Shown here: piece after piece, positions 13,967 to 20,131 of the stretch
Numbering within the stretch: the stretch's first letter is position 1
Layout of the letters: every line of letters begins with the position of its first letter
Virus record (IMG/VR): IMGVR_UViG_3300025104_000140
Coordinates: 1-36,014 of that record
Source: a virus
Length of the DNA: 36,014 nt
Reading direction: 5' to 3' (one strand)
The notes under the pieces: model-generated
What the model saw: the letters and a program-made list of their open reading frames with translations, nothing else
The model's database searches: none
What the model was told of the DNA's origin: nothing
Made by a program: the position numbers and the translations under genes

Positions 13967-15126
13967 TGGCGTGGAAGGTAACTACAGACCCGCTCGAGTT
14001 CGAGGAGGCGGTGGCCTGGTTCCGGCAAAAAATCACGGTGTCGGGTGAGGTTTTCCGAGCCCTTAACGACAAGGCTCGGCGTCGAGCCTTTACCGTGGCT
14101 GGGGTGGCCCAAGCCGACCTTCTGGCGGATGTATTCACCAGCCTAGAAGCGGCCCTGCGCAGCGGCACCCCATACGAGGAGTGGGCCAGACTGATCGGCC
14201 CCAGGCTAGAGCAGGCCTGGGGCGGGCCCAAAGCCTTTCGCACCGAGTTGATTTTCCGGCAGAACATCCTGGGAAGCTATGCTGCGGGGAGATTTGCCCA
14301 GGCCACCGACCCCGACGTTATCAAAGCCCGACCGTACTGGATGTTTGATGCCGTGCTGGACTCAGGGACTACCGCTACCTGCCGAGCCCTGAATAACACT
14401 GTACTGCCCTACGACCACCCCTTCTGGCAGCGCAACTACCCTCCCCGGCACTTTGGCTGCCGTAGCGGGATCCGCAGCCTGACCGAGCAGGAGGCCTTAC
14501 AACGAGGCATTACCAAGACAGCCCCAACAGCGGAAAGCCCCGAGGGCTTTGGGCGGTTGCCTGACCTCGATGAATGGGGGAATGACATGGCGGTGGGGGC
14601 GGTTACCAGCGCCCGCAGCGGCAACTGGTCACCTGCGGGGGTCTGGAAATCGGCAGCCGATTACGACAGACCCGCAACTGTACCGGTTGTGCCCATGCCC
14701 GTCCCGCTATTGCCAACCATCGCGGAAGATGGGCGGGAGGCCTTTGAGGCAGCCCTGGTGGCGGCCTGGGGCGGCCCGGTGGTCGCCCTGCAAGACCCTA
14801 CGGGAGCCGGGGTGGTGCTTTCTAAAGACTACCTTCTCCGGCACCTAGCCGATGACAATCGGGAGCGTTTCTTCGGGCTACTCCCCGACGTGCTCGAACG
14901 GCCTTACGAGGTATGGTTGCAGCCTCAACAAAGCGATACCAGCGGGCGGGTGGTCTTGCGCAAGGTATACATCAAGCTGTATGCACAAGACAAAAAAAAC
15001 CGTCCTATTGCAGTTGTTGTTGAACAGCACAGGGGTGCGGTGTGGGATGTGTACACGGCAGTGGTCACGCAGGAGCGGCAGATCCTCAAGCGCAGGCGCG
15101 GATTTTTGTTGTGGGGGGCTGATTAA
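13966..15126 (+). CDS. MuF minor head protein fused to a probable nuclease toxin domain
   Basis: A 386-aa protein. Residues about 60-180 are the MuF (Mu gp30) domain with DSGTTATCRALN (Asp132-Cys139) and PFWQRNYPPRHFGC (Pro152-Cys165). A Pro/Val hinge near 240 separates a C-terminal domain (about 250-386) ending LQPQQ...VVLRKVYIKLYAQD...VVVEQHRGAVWDVYTAVV. That pattern resembles phage Barnase-EndoU-ColicinE5/D-RelE-like (PBECR) nuclease domains known on MuF polymorphic toxins. The MuF call is firm and the toxin subtype tentative. The C-terminal region has lower GC3. No obvious immunity gene follows on the same strand. Confidence 0.85.
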   Translation: MAWKVTTDPLEFEEAVAWFRQKITVSGEVFRALNDKARRRAFTVAGVAQADLLADVFTSLEAALRSGTPYEEWARLIGPRLEQAWGGPKAFRTELIFRQNILGSYAAGRFAQATDPDVIKARPYWMFDAVLDSGTTATCRALNNTVLPYDHPFWQRNYPPRHFGCRSGIRSLTEQEALQRGITKTAPTAESPEGFGRLPDLDEWGNDMAVGAVTSARSGNWSPAGVWKSAADYDRPATVPVVPMPVPLLPTIAEDGREAFEAALVAAWGGPVVALQDPTGAGVVLSKDYLLRHLADDNRERFFGLLPDVLERPYEVWLQPQQSDTSGRVVLRKVYIKLYAQDKKNRPIAVVVEQHRGAVWDVYTAVVTQERQILKRRRGFLLWGAD

Positions 15127-15216
15127 AAAAGGCGTCCCACCGTGCTCGGTCACGAGGGAGTCGCGTGCGGTATTGGGAGTCCGAGCCCACCGCAGTTGTT
15201 TCAATGTAAGTATACC

Positions 15217-15245
15217 ACAAAACCCCCAGGAGCAATCCTGGGGGG
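15217..15245 (-). terminator. Terminator of the minus-strand antirepressor cassette
   Basis: CCCCCAGGA (15223-15231) pairs with TCCTGGGGG (15236-15244) around a GCAA loop. Read on the minus strand the stem is followed by TTTTG, so it terminates the leftward antirepressor operon just after its stop at 15261. On the plus strand no T-run follows, so it would not efficiently stop read-through from MuF. 15127-15216 holds nothing else I can support. Confidence 0.75.
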
Positions 15246-15260
15246 CAACCGATTCCGGGA

Positions 15261-15950
15261 TCAGCCTAGTTGTCGGGCAATCAGGTGCAGAATCTCGGCC
15301 TGCTGGGCCAGAATACGGGCCAGTTCGGGGGTGCGCCGGAGTTCGGGCTGGGGGTGGTGAGTGCGGAGGTGCGCCACTCCCAGCCGCCCAGCCAGCCGGT
15401 ACAGGGTGGTCTTGGGGGTGCCGCTCAGGCGGGCAATCTCCGAGTAGGTATAGAGCCTGCCGCCCGGCCCCAGCACCTCGCCCACCAACAGGCGAGCCGC
15501 CAATTGCCGGTCGCCCCTTGGTGCGGCAGGTGCGGTCTGTGGGGCTGGGTTAAACAGTGGGGCCTGGGCTGGGGCGGCCCCTTCGAAGAGCAGGCGGTCG
15601 AGGGTCTCGAAGGCCCAGCGCTGGAAGGCAACGACCCGCGCCCGCCGTGCTGGATCCTTGATGCGGGCCGCGCTCAGCTTGGCCAGCGCCCCCAGCACCC
15701 CAGGACGTTGCAGAAAGGCCGTCTTGTGCGGGATTCCGTCCCGCACCATCGTAACGATGGTCTGGAAAGAAATCAGCACAGGGTCGCGCTTAATCAGGGT
15801 GCGTAAAGGTTCAAGCTCGTACCCCACCGCCTCCGCCAGCCGGGCCAGGGGCACCGCCACCTCGGTGCGGCCCTCCAGGTTCAGCCAGGCCACCGGCAGG
15901 CGGGTGCCCAGCGGAGTGTCCAGTTCCTGGGTGCGAATCAGTTTGCTCAT
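15261..15950 (-). CDS. P22-type antirepressor N-domain + winged-helix protein
   Basis: A 229-aa protein. Residues about 10-122 resemble the phage antirepressor N-terminal domain (P22_AR_N): VAWLNLEGRTEVAVPLARLAEAVG, an ...RDGIPHKTAFLQ segment, and a helical end with VVAFQRWAFETLDRLLF. Residues about 165-215 form a helix-turn-helix (EIARLSGTPKTTLYRLAGRL), nearly the same motif as in the membrane protein at 8518. Antirepressors of this type bind and inactivate repressors; the target here could be the XRE protein at 16350 or the LexA-like repressor. AGGAGG precedes the ATG at 15950; an upstream in-frame extension lacks such a site. It runs against the late genes. Confidence 0.75.
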   Translation of the reverse strand: MSKLIRTQELDTPLGTRLPVAWLNLEGRTEVAVPLARLAEAVGYELEPLRTLIKRDPVLISFQTIVTMVRDGIPHKTAFLQRPGVLGALAKLSAARIKDPARRARVVAFQRWAFETLDRLLFEGAAPAQAPLFNPAPQTAPAAPRGDRQLAARLLVGEVLGPGGRLYTYSEIARLSGTPKTTLYRLAGRLGVAHLRTHHPQPELRRTPELARILAQQAEILHLIARQLG

Positions 15951-16228
15951 GGAGCCTCCTCGGGCGTTTCGAGCGGGGACTGGGCCAGCGCCTCGGCCAA
16001 CAGAACCCCCAAAGGCAGCGGGCTGTCCAGCAGGCCCGCCAGGTAGATGTCCCGCACGGCCTCGACAAACGCGGGCCAATCCTGTACGCTGGCCGACTCC
16101 CAGGCCGCGTCCAGGTACGGGCTGAGCCGGTTAAAGAAGAAGCCTTGGGCCGGGGGCAGCCGCATCTCGCAGAAGCTCAGAAGTGCCGATTTGGCCGCCG
16201 GGTGCTTGTAGGGTGTGGTATTCTTCAT
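15947..16228 (-). CDS. Hypothetical partner of the antirepressor (93 aa)
   Basis: First gene of the leftward cassette, overlapping the antirepressor start by ATGA, so the two are translationally coupled. It is a helical 93-aa protein (SALLSFCEMRLPPAQGFFFNRLSP, then WPAFVEAVRDIYLAGLL) with an acidic end. No family is recognised. The ATG at 16228 has no Shine-Dalgarno and lies 5 nt after a strong inverted repeat; a TTG at 16237 is a less likely start. Confidence 0.6.
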   Translation of the reverse strand: MKNTTPYKHPAAKSALLSFCEMRLPPAQGFFFNRLSPYLDAAWESASVQDWPAFVEAVRDIYLAGLLDSPLPLGVLLAEALAQSPLETPEEAP

Positions 16229-16233
16229 GAGAC

Positions 16234-16267
16234 CCAAGAGGGTGGCCCTGGAAACCGACCCTCTTGG
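16234..16267 (-). promoter_or_regulatory. Leader inverted repeat of the antirepressor operon
   Basis: CCAAGAGGGT and ACCCTCTTGG are perfect 10-bp arms around a 14-nt loop. They lie wholly between the predicted leftward transcription start (near 16270) and the ATG at 16228. In RNA this hairpin would end 5 nt before the start codon and could block initiation. As DNA it could be an operator. Confidence 0.55.
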
Positions 16268-16276
16268 ATCATTTGT

Positions 16277-16306
16277 GTTATGGTTTCAACCATAATGGAT
16301 TGTCAA
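16277..16306 (-). promoter_or_regulatory. Leftward promoter of the antirepressor cassette
   Basis: On the minus strand TTGACA (16306-16301) is separated by 18 bp from CATAAC (16282-16277). The spacer and -10 contain the perfect palindrome at 16278-16295, so a protein bound there would block this promoter. Confidence 0.55.
16278..16295. promoter_or_regulatory. Perfect 18-bp operator palindrome
   Basis: TTATGGTT-TC-AACCATAA has perfect 8-bp arms with a 2-bp centre. It sits between -35 and -10 of the leftward promoter and a few bases from the -35 of the rightward one. It is the best candidate binding site for the XRE protein encoded at 16350-16574. Confidence 0.65.
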
Positions 16307-16329
16307 TATATTGGCGGGAAAGATATAAC
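16300..16329 (+). promoter_or_regulatory. Rightward promoter of the small XRE gene
   Basis: TTGTCA (16300-16305) lies 18 bp from TATAAC (16324-16329). Its -35 overlaps the -35 of the leftward promoter, giving a back-to-back switch. The message would have a leader of about 15 nt without a Shine-Dalgarno. Confidence 0.45.
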
Positions 16330-16349
16330 CGCGATAGCATATAAGCGTG

Positions 16350-16574
16350 ATGATGTATCGCTATCGTATCCGGGAATTGGTCGAAGAAAACGGCATCAGC
16401 CTTTACAGGCTGGCGAAAACGAGCGGTCTGCTGCCTGCTACGGTGTATGCAATCGCACGAGGTGAAACCCAGCCAACACCGGAAACGCTACGGCGGCTGC
16501 ATCAAACTCTCGAGACCCTCCTGAACCGCGAGGTCAGCCTCGACGAACTGATCGAGGTCAAACGCACCACCTAG
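16350..16574 (+). CDS. Small XRE-family repressor of the internal cassette
   Basis: A 74-aa protein that is a single XRE helix-turn-helix domain (RELVEENGISLYRLAKTSGLLPATVYAIARGETQP, then TLRRLHQTLETLL), ending in a short charged tail. Tandem ATGs at 16350 and 16353 follow a GTG at 16347; none has a clear Shine-Dalgarno. It is divergent from the antirepressor pair and probably binds the palindrome between them. Its stop codon lies inside late control box 2. Confidence 0.8.
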   Translation: MMYRYRIRELVEENGISLYRLAKTSGLLPATVYAIARGETQPTPETLRRLHQTLETLLNREVSLDELIEVKRTT

Positions 16575-16600
16575 CAAAAAATCCGGTATAATCGCAGTAA
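16573..16600 (+). promoter_or_regulatory. Late control box 2 (promoter-like, TATAAT)
   Basis: AGCAAAAaATCcGgTAtaATcgCaGTAA aligns with the box at 9693-9720 and contains a perfect TATAAT (16587-16592). No -35 hexamer is present at normal spacing, which suggests an activator. The box overlaps the upstream stop codon and precedes a terminator hairpin and the next operon. Confidence 0.55.
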
Positions 16601-16614
16601 TCTCGGCAACCTAC

Positions 16615-16643
16615 CCCCCGACTTCGGTCGGGGGTTTCGTTTT
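16615..16643 (+). terminator. Intrinsic terminator with UUCG tetraloop in the late leader
   Basis: CCCCCGAC (16615-16622) pairs with GTCGGGGG (16627-16634) around a TTCG tetraloop, followed by TTTCGTTTT. It lies about 16 nt after the start predicted from TATAAT. It would end the XRE transcript and also any transcript from box 2, giving an RNA of about 45 nt unless antiterminated. Confidence 0.85.
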
Positions 16644-16665
16644 GCCGGGGCGGAAGGAGGTGTAC

Positions 16666-16968
16666 ATGGACGCATGCAAGGTGTTGGGATTTGCCGTCTG
16701 GCTGCTGGGCCAGGGGCCGGTGATCTCGTTCTTGGTGGACGCCCTCAAGCGCATTCCCTGGGTGCAGCAGAACCCCCGCAAGGCGGTGGTGATCCTGAAC
16801 GCGGTGGCGGCCCTGACCACGGGGCTGACCCTGTGCGGGCTGGGCCTGGAAAACCTGCTGCTGCAGATTGCCGCCGGCATCGCGGGCTCGGTGGCGACCT
16901 ATGAGTTTGTCACCAAACCCCTGGCCGAGCGCCTGGCCCGGCCCGAGCGACCGGAGCCGCTCGAGTAG
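16666..16968 (+). CDS. Holin-like membrane protein (100 aa)
   Basis: Hydrophobic segments lie at about 5-25 (LGFAVWLLGQGPVISFLVDAL), 42-62 (VVILNAVAALTTGLTLCGLGL) and 64-84 (LLQIAAGIAGSVATYEFV), with a charged tail (KPLAERLARPERPEPLE). Size, two to three membrane spans and charged C-terminus suit a phage holin. It is first in the capsid/tail operon and far from the endolysin at 20132, so the role is tentative. AAGGAGG precedes ATG 16666. Confidence 0.65.
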   Translation: MDACKVLGFAVWLLGQGPVISFLVDALKRIPWVQQNPRKAVVILNAVAALTTGLTLCGLGLENLLLQIAAGIAGSVATYEFVTKPLAERLARPERPEPLE

Positions 16969-17001
16969 CTCCGAAAATCCACCCCGAGGAGGTAGCCCCG
17001 T

Positions 17002-18009
17002 GTGAGACGACGACACGCCGGCTTCAACGTTTTTGAGACCCAGGAGCCGCCCGCCGAGTTCCTGATCTGGGCCTACGGCACGGTGCCCTTCCGCTGGGCC
17101 GACGGCAGGCAGATGGACTTCCTGTTCACCCCGGAGGACGCCCAGGAGGTCGTGCGGCGGGTGCAGATGCCCGAGCTCCCCATTGACTACGAGCACCGCA
17201 GCCAGGCGCCGGTGGACAACGGGCCGGTTCCGGCGGCAGGGTGGTTCCAGCTCGAGGCCCGCCCCGACGGGCTGTGGGCGGTCAACGTGCGCTGGACCGA
17301 GACCGCGGCCAACCTGCTGCGGGCCGGGGAGTACCGCCACTGGTCGCCGGTGTTCTGGGACGAGGACGGGCACATCCGGCAACTGGACATGATCGGGCTG
17401 ACCAACCAGCCCGCCACCGTCAACCAGATGCCCCTGGTGGCATCGGCACTAGGAGATTCCATGCGAGAAAAACTGATCCGAATCCTCGGCCTGGCCGAAG
17501 ACGCCGGCGAGGAGCAGATTGAGGCCGCCCTGGCCGAACTGCAGAACCGGGCGGGGCAGCTCGAGCAGGCCCAGGCCCTGCTGGCCGAGGCGGGCATCCA
17601 AGCCCCCATCGGCAGCGACGAGGCCCACGGCCAGGCGATGGCCGCCGCCGCCAATGCCCTGCTGGCGGCCCGGGTAAGCGAGCTCGAGGCCGAGCTGGCC
17701 ACCCTGCGCACCCAGGCCCTGGAGGGCGAGGCCGAGGCGGTGATCGAGGCCGCCCTTGCGGAGGGCCGTATCCACGCGGCCAGCCGCGACTACTGGCTGG
17801 AGCGGTACCGCCAGAACCCCCGGGCGGTGCGGGCCCACCTGGCCAGCCTGCGGGCCGGGGCCGCCGTCCCCACCACCCCGCTGGCCCGGCAGGCGGCAAC
17901 CCCTGCCGACCCCCTCAGCGAGACCGAAAAAGCCATCATCGCCCAAACCGGCGTGAGCGTGGAGAAATACCTGGCCACCAAGCGCCGCCTGGAGGAACAA
18001 CATGCCTGA
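17002..18009 (+). CDS. Mu I-like head maturation protease with scaffold domain
   Basis: A 335-aa protein from GTG 17002 behind GAGGAGG. Residues about 20-150 match the Mu-like protease family: LPIDYEHRSQAP (His65), VPAAGWFQLEARPDGLWAVNVRWT, then GEYRHWSPVFW (likely nucleophile Ser115) and LTNQPATVNQMPLVAS. Residues about 155-330 are helical and charged, typical of scaffold. It should process the scaffold and capsid during head assembly. A separate internal start produces the scaffold alone. Confidence 0.88.
   Translation: MRRRHAGFNVFETQEPPAEFLIWAYGTVPFRWADGRQMDFLFTPEDAQEVVRRVQMPELPIDYEHRSQAPVDNGPVPAAGWFQLEARPDGLWAVNVRWTETAANLLRAGEYRHWSPVFWDEDGHIRQLDMIGLTNQPATVNQMPLVASALGDSMREKLIRILGLAEDAGEEQIEAALAELQNRAGQLEQAQALLAEAGIQAPIGSDEAHGQAMAAAANALLAARVSELEAELATLRTQALEGEAEAVIEAALAEGRIHAASRDYWLERYRQNPRAVRAHLASLRAGAAVPTTPLARQAATPADPLSETEKAIIAQTGVSVEKYLATKRRLEEQHA
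17461..18009 (+). CDS. Nested scaffold protein (Mu Z-like internal start)
   Basis: An in-frame ATG at 17461 (codon 154 of the protease) is preceded by TAGGAGATTCC, a good ribosome binding site inside the gene. It would yield the 182-aa helical scaffold without the protease, exactly as Mu gene I contains Z. The join lies at the end of the protease domain (LVASALGDSMREKL). Confidence 0.65.
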   Translation: MREKLIRILGLAEDAGEEQIEAALAELQNRAGQLEQAQALLAEAGIQAPIGSDEAHGQAMAAAANALLAARVSELEAELATLRTQALEGEAEAVIEAALAEGRIHAASRDYWLERYRQNPRAVRAHLASLRAGAAVPTTPLARQAATPADPLSETEKAIIAQTGVSVEKYLATKRRLEEQHA

Positions 18010-18412
18010 ACGCAACACCCCACAGCAGGGCCTGGGGCCCATCCTGGAGTACTTCGACCTGCCCCTCGAGGCCAACACCCTTATCGAGGCCGGCAACCTG
18101 GTGGTGCTCAACGCCGCCGGCTACGCCGTGCATGGCAGCACCGCCACCAACCTGCGGGCCGTGGGCCGCGCCGAGCAAACCGTGAACAACCAGGGCGGCG
18201 CCCAGGGCGCCAAGCGGGTGCGGGTGAGCCGGGGCGTGTTCAAGTGGCAGAACTCGACCGCCGCCGACCAGATCACCCAGGCCGACCTGCTCAACGACTG
18301 CTTCATCGTCAACTCCACCACGGTGGCCAAGACCAACGGCACCAACACCCGCAGCCGCGCCGGCAAGGTGGTCGGCGTGGACGCCGACGGGGTCTGGGTC
18401 GAAACCTACTAA
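18002..18412 (+). CDS. Probable head decoration/cement protein (136 aa)
   Basis: Small beta-rich protein between scaffold and capsid. Features include ANTLIEAGNLVVLNAAGYAV near residue 25, a GRAEQTVNN segment and a RAGKVVGVDADGVWVETY end, resembling small beta-barrel capsid cement proteins (DUF2190-like). ATG 18002 overlaps the scaffold gene by 8 nt. The family assignment is by pattern only. Confidence 0.65.
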   Translation: MPERNTPQQGLGPILEYFDLPLEANTLIEAGNLVVLNAAGYAVHGSTATNLRAVGRAEQTVNNQGGAQGAKRVRVSRGVFKWQNSTAADQITQADLLNDCFIVNSTTVAKTNGTNTRSRAGKVVGVDADGVWVETY

Positions 18413-18424
18413 AGCGAGGGAACC

Positions 18425-19324
18425 ATGCGAATCACCACCGCTGCACTGCAAGCCCTGCGGGTGAGCTTCGAGACCCGCTACAACGAGGCCTACCAGGCCG
18501 CCCAGCCCCTATGGAACCGCGTCGCCACCGAGGTGCCCAGCACCACCAAGGAGAACACCTATGGCTGGCTGCTGAAGATGCTCAAGATGCGGGAGTGGCT
18601 GGGCGAGCGGGTCTTCCAGAACCTGGCCGAAGCCTCCTACACCATCCAGAACCGCAACTTCGAGGCCACCGTCGCGGTAGACCGCAACGACATCCAGGAC
18701 GACAACCTGGGCATCTACAACATGCAGTTCGACCAGATGGGCCAGGCCGCCCGGATGTACCCGGATGACCTGGTGTTCTCCCTGCTCCTGAACGGGCAGT
18801 CGAACCTGTGCTTTGACGGCCAAAACTTCTTTGACACCGACCACCCGGTCTCCACGGTGGACAGCAGCCTGGGGGTGTACGCCAACTACGCCACCAGCCG
18901 CCCCCTCACCACCGCCAACTACGAGGCCACCCGGGCCGAGATGATGGCCTTCCGGGGAGACGACGGCCAGCCGCTGGAGGTGATGCCCACCCTGCTGGTG
19001 GTGCCGCCCCAGCTCGAGGGCACCGCCCGCCGCATCCTCAACGCCGACTTTGTGGCCGGCGGGGATACCAACATCTGGAAGGGCTCCGCCGACCTGCTGG
19101 TGGTGCCCAAGCTGGCCAGCCAGCCCACCGCCTGGTATTTGCTCGATGTCAGCCGCCCCATCCGGCCCTTCGTGTTCCAGAACCGCCAGAACCCCGAGTT
19201 CGTCAGCAAGGACGACCCCACCGACGACAACGTCTTCATGCGCCGCCAGTTCGTCTACGGGGTGGATGCCCGGGGCAACGCGGGCTACAGCCTGCCCTTC
19301 CTGGCGTACAAGTGCGTCGGCTAA
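18425..19324 (+). CDS. Major capsid protein (Mu gpT-like)
   Basis: A 299-aa protein with the Mu gpT pattern: RVSFETRYNEAYQAA at the start, then TYGWLLKMLKMREWLGER, NFEATVAVDRNDIQDDNLG, then FFDTDHPV (residues about 137-144) and LLVVPPQLEGTARRIL. A gpT fold is HK97-like. It is placed right after scaffold and decoration genes. ATG 18425 follows a short GAGGG ribosome site. Confidence 0.9.
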   Translation: MRITTAALQALRVSFETRYNEAYQAAQPLWNRVATEVPSTTKENTYGWLLKMLKMREWLGERVFQNLAEASYTIQNRNFEATVAVDRNDIQDDNLGIYNMQFDQMGQAARMYPDDLVFSLLLNGQSNLCFDGQNFFDTDHPVSTVDSSLGVYANYATSRPLTTANYEATRAEMMAFRGDDGQPLEVMPTLLVVPPQLEGTARRILNADFVAGGDTNIWKGSADLLVVPKLASQPTAWYLLDVSRPIRPFVFQNRQNPEFVSKDDPTDDNVFMRRQFVYGVDARGNAGYSLPFLAYKCVG

Positions 19325-19335
19325 GGAGGCGCACC

Positions 19336-19533
19336 ATGACCCAGTACCGCGTCAAAGTCTCCACCCCCCAGCCGAAGGGCCGCTGGCGGATTGCCCGGCA
19401 GTGGTGGCCGGAGCCGCAGGAGGCCCTGGTCTCGCCCGAGGAGCTGGAGCGCCTGCAGGCCGACCCCTTGCTCCTTATGGAGGTGCTGGAGGAGGTTAAG
19501 GCCGACCCGCCCAAGAAGGCTCGAGGCAAATAA
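19336..19533 (+). CDS. Mu gp35-like small head protein (65 aa)
   Basis: A 65-aa protein (KVSTPQPKGRWRIARQWWPEPQEALVSPEELERLQADPLLLMEVLEE) between capsid and gp36-like genes, the gp35 position. The pattern of a short strand with Trp followed by a Leu/Glu-rich helix fits that small family. AAGGAGG precedes ATG 19336. Function in Mu is not established. Confidence 0.7.
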   Translation: MTQYRVKVSTPQPKGRWRIARQWWPEPQEALVSPEELERLQADPLLLMEVLEEVKADPPKKARGK

Positions 19534-20003
19534 TGCCCTACCTCACGCTGGACGAGCTCAAAACCCGCAAGCGGGAAGACGCCATGCTCTACGCCCTCGA
19601 CCCGGAAAACGTGGGCGAGTGGACGGTGCTGGCCGAGGAGCGGGCGGAAGCGGCCATCCAGGACGCCGCCGACACCATTGATAGCTTCGTCAGCCAGCGC
19701 TACACCCTGCCGCTGCCGCCGGTGCGGGCGCTCAAGCGCATCAACGCCGACATCGCCTTCTACCTGATTCTGGCCCGCCGGGGCTTCCAGGAGGGCACCG
19801 CCGACGATGTGGTGGTGCGCGACTACGAGGAGGCCCTTAAGTGGCTGCGGCTGGTGGCCGAGGGCAAGGCCCAGATTCCCGCCGACGACGGCCAGCCCAT
19901 CCCCCCCGGGGGCGCCCAGGGCGGGGTGGTGCCGTCCGAGGCCAAGCCGGAGATCGAATCCGCGGGCCGGGTATTTGGCCGAGACAAACTCAAGGGCTGG
20001 TAG
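19533..20003 (+). CDS. Mu gp36-like head-tail connector (DUF1320)
   Basis: A 156-aa protein with YLTLDELKTR at the start, then AIQDAADTIDSFVSQRYTLPLPPVRALKRINADIAFYLIL and the DYEEALKWLRLVAEGKAQIP helix, the recognisable DUF1320 layout. Such proteins form the head-completion ring between portal and tail. It overlaps the gp35-like stop by 1 nt. A 128-bp gap follows. Confidence 0.88.
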   Translation: MPYLTLDELKTRKREDAMLYALDPENVGEWTVLAEERAEAAIQDAADTIDSFVSQRYTLPLPPVRALKRINADIAFYLILARRGFQEGTADDVVVRDYEEALKWLRLVAEGKAQIPADDGQPIPPGGAQGGVVPSEAKPEIESAGRVFGRDKLKGW

Positions 20004-20084
20004 CCCGGCTGCCGTGACCATTGCGGCCAAATCCCGCCCGTGACCCCGGCCCCCTACCCCGAATAGGGAGCAGGGTCTACCCCC

Positions 20085-20107
20085 GCCTCAAAAACGGTTT
20101 TAGAGGC
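20085..20107. repeat. Inverted repeat upstream of the endolysin gene
   Basis: GCCTCAAAAAC (20085-20095) and GTTTTAGAGGC (20097-20107) are 11-bp arms with one mismatch around a single base. The repeat lies in the only sizeable gap of this operon (20004-20131). It ends next to AAGGAG (20108-20113), which is about 18 nt from the ATG at 20132. It could be a binding site or RNA hairpin affecting endolysin expression. Confidence 0.5.
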
Positions 20108-20131
20108 AAGGAGTGAAAACAATCACAAACT

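Noticed and set aside
14878-15204. 108-codon minus-strand ORF opposite the MuF toxin region, a possible antisense immunity gene
   Set aside because: No ribosome site, composition follows the complementary coding strand, and it mirrors a well-supported gene. It is kept only as a shadow frame.
15127-15216. Terminator for the MuF operon on the plus strand
   Set aside because: The run of A's is on the wrong strand and no stable stem with a downstream T-run occurs. The only good hairpin nearby (15223-15244) has its T-run on the minus strand.
20085-20107. Repeat upstream of the endolysin as an intrinsic terminator
   Set aside because: No U-run follows the stem in either direction, and transcription must continue to the tail genes. 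It is listed only as an inverted repeat.
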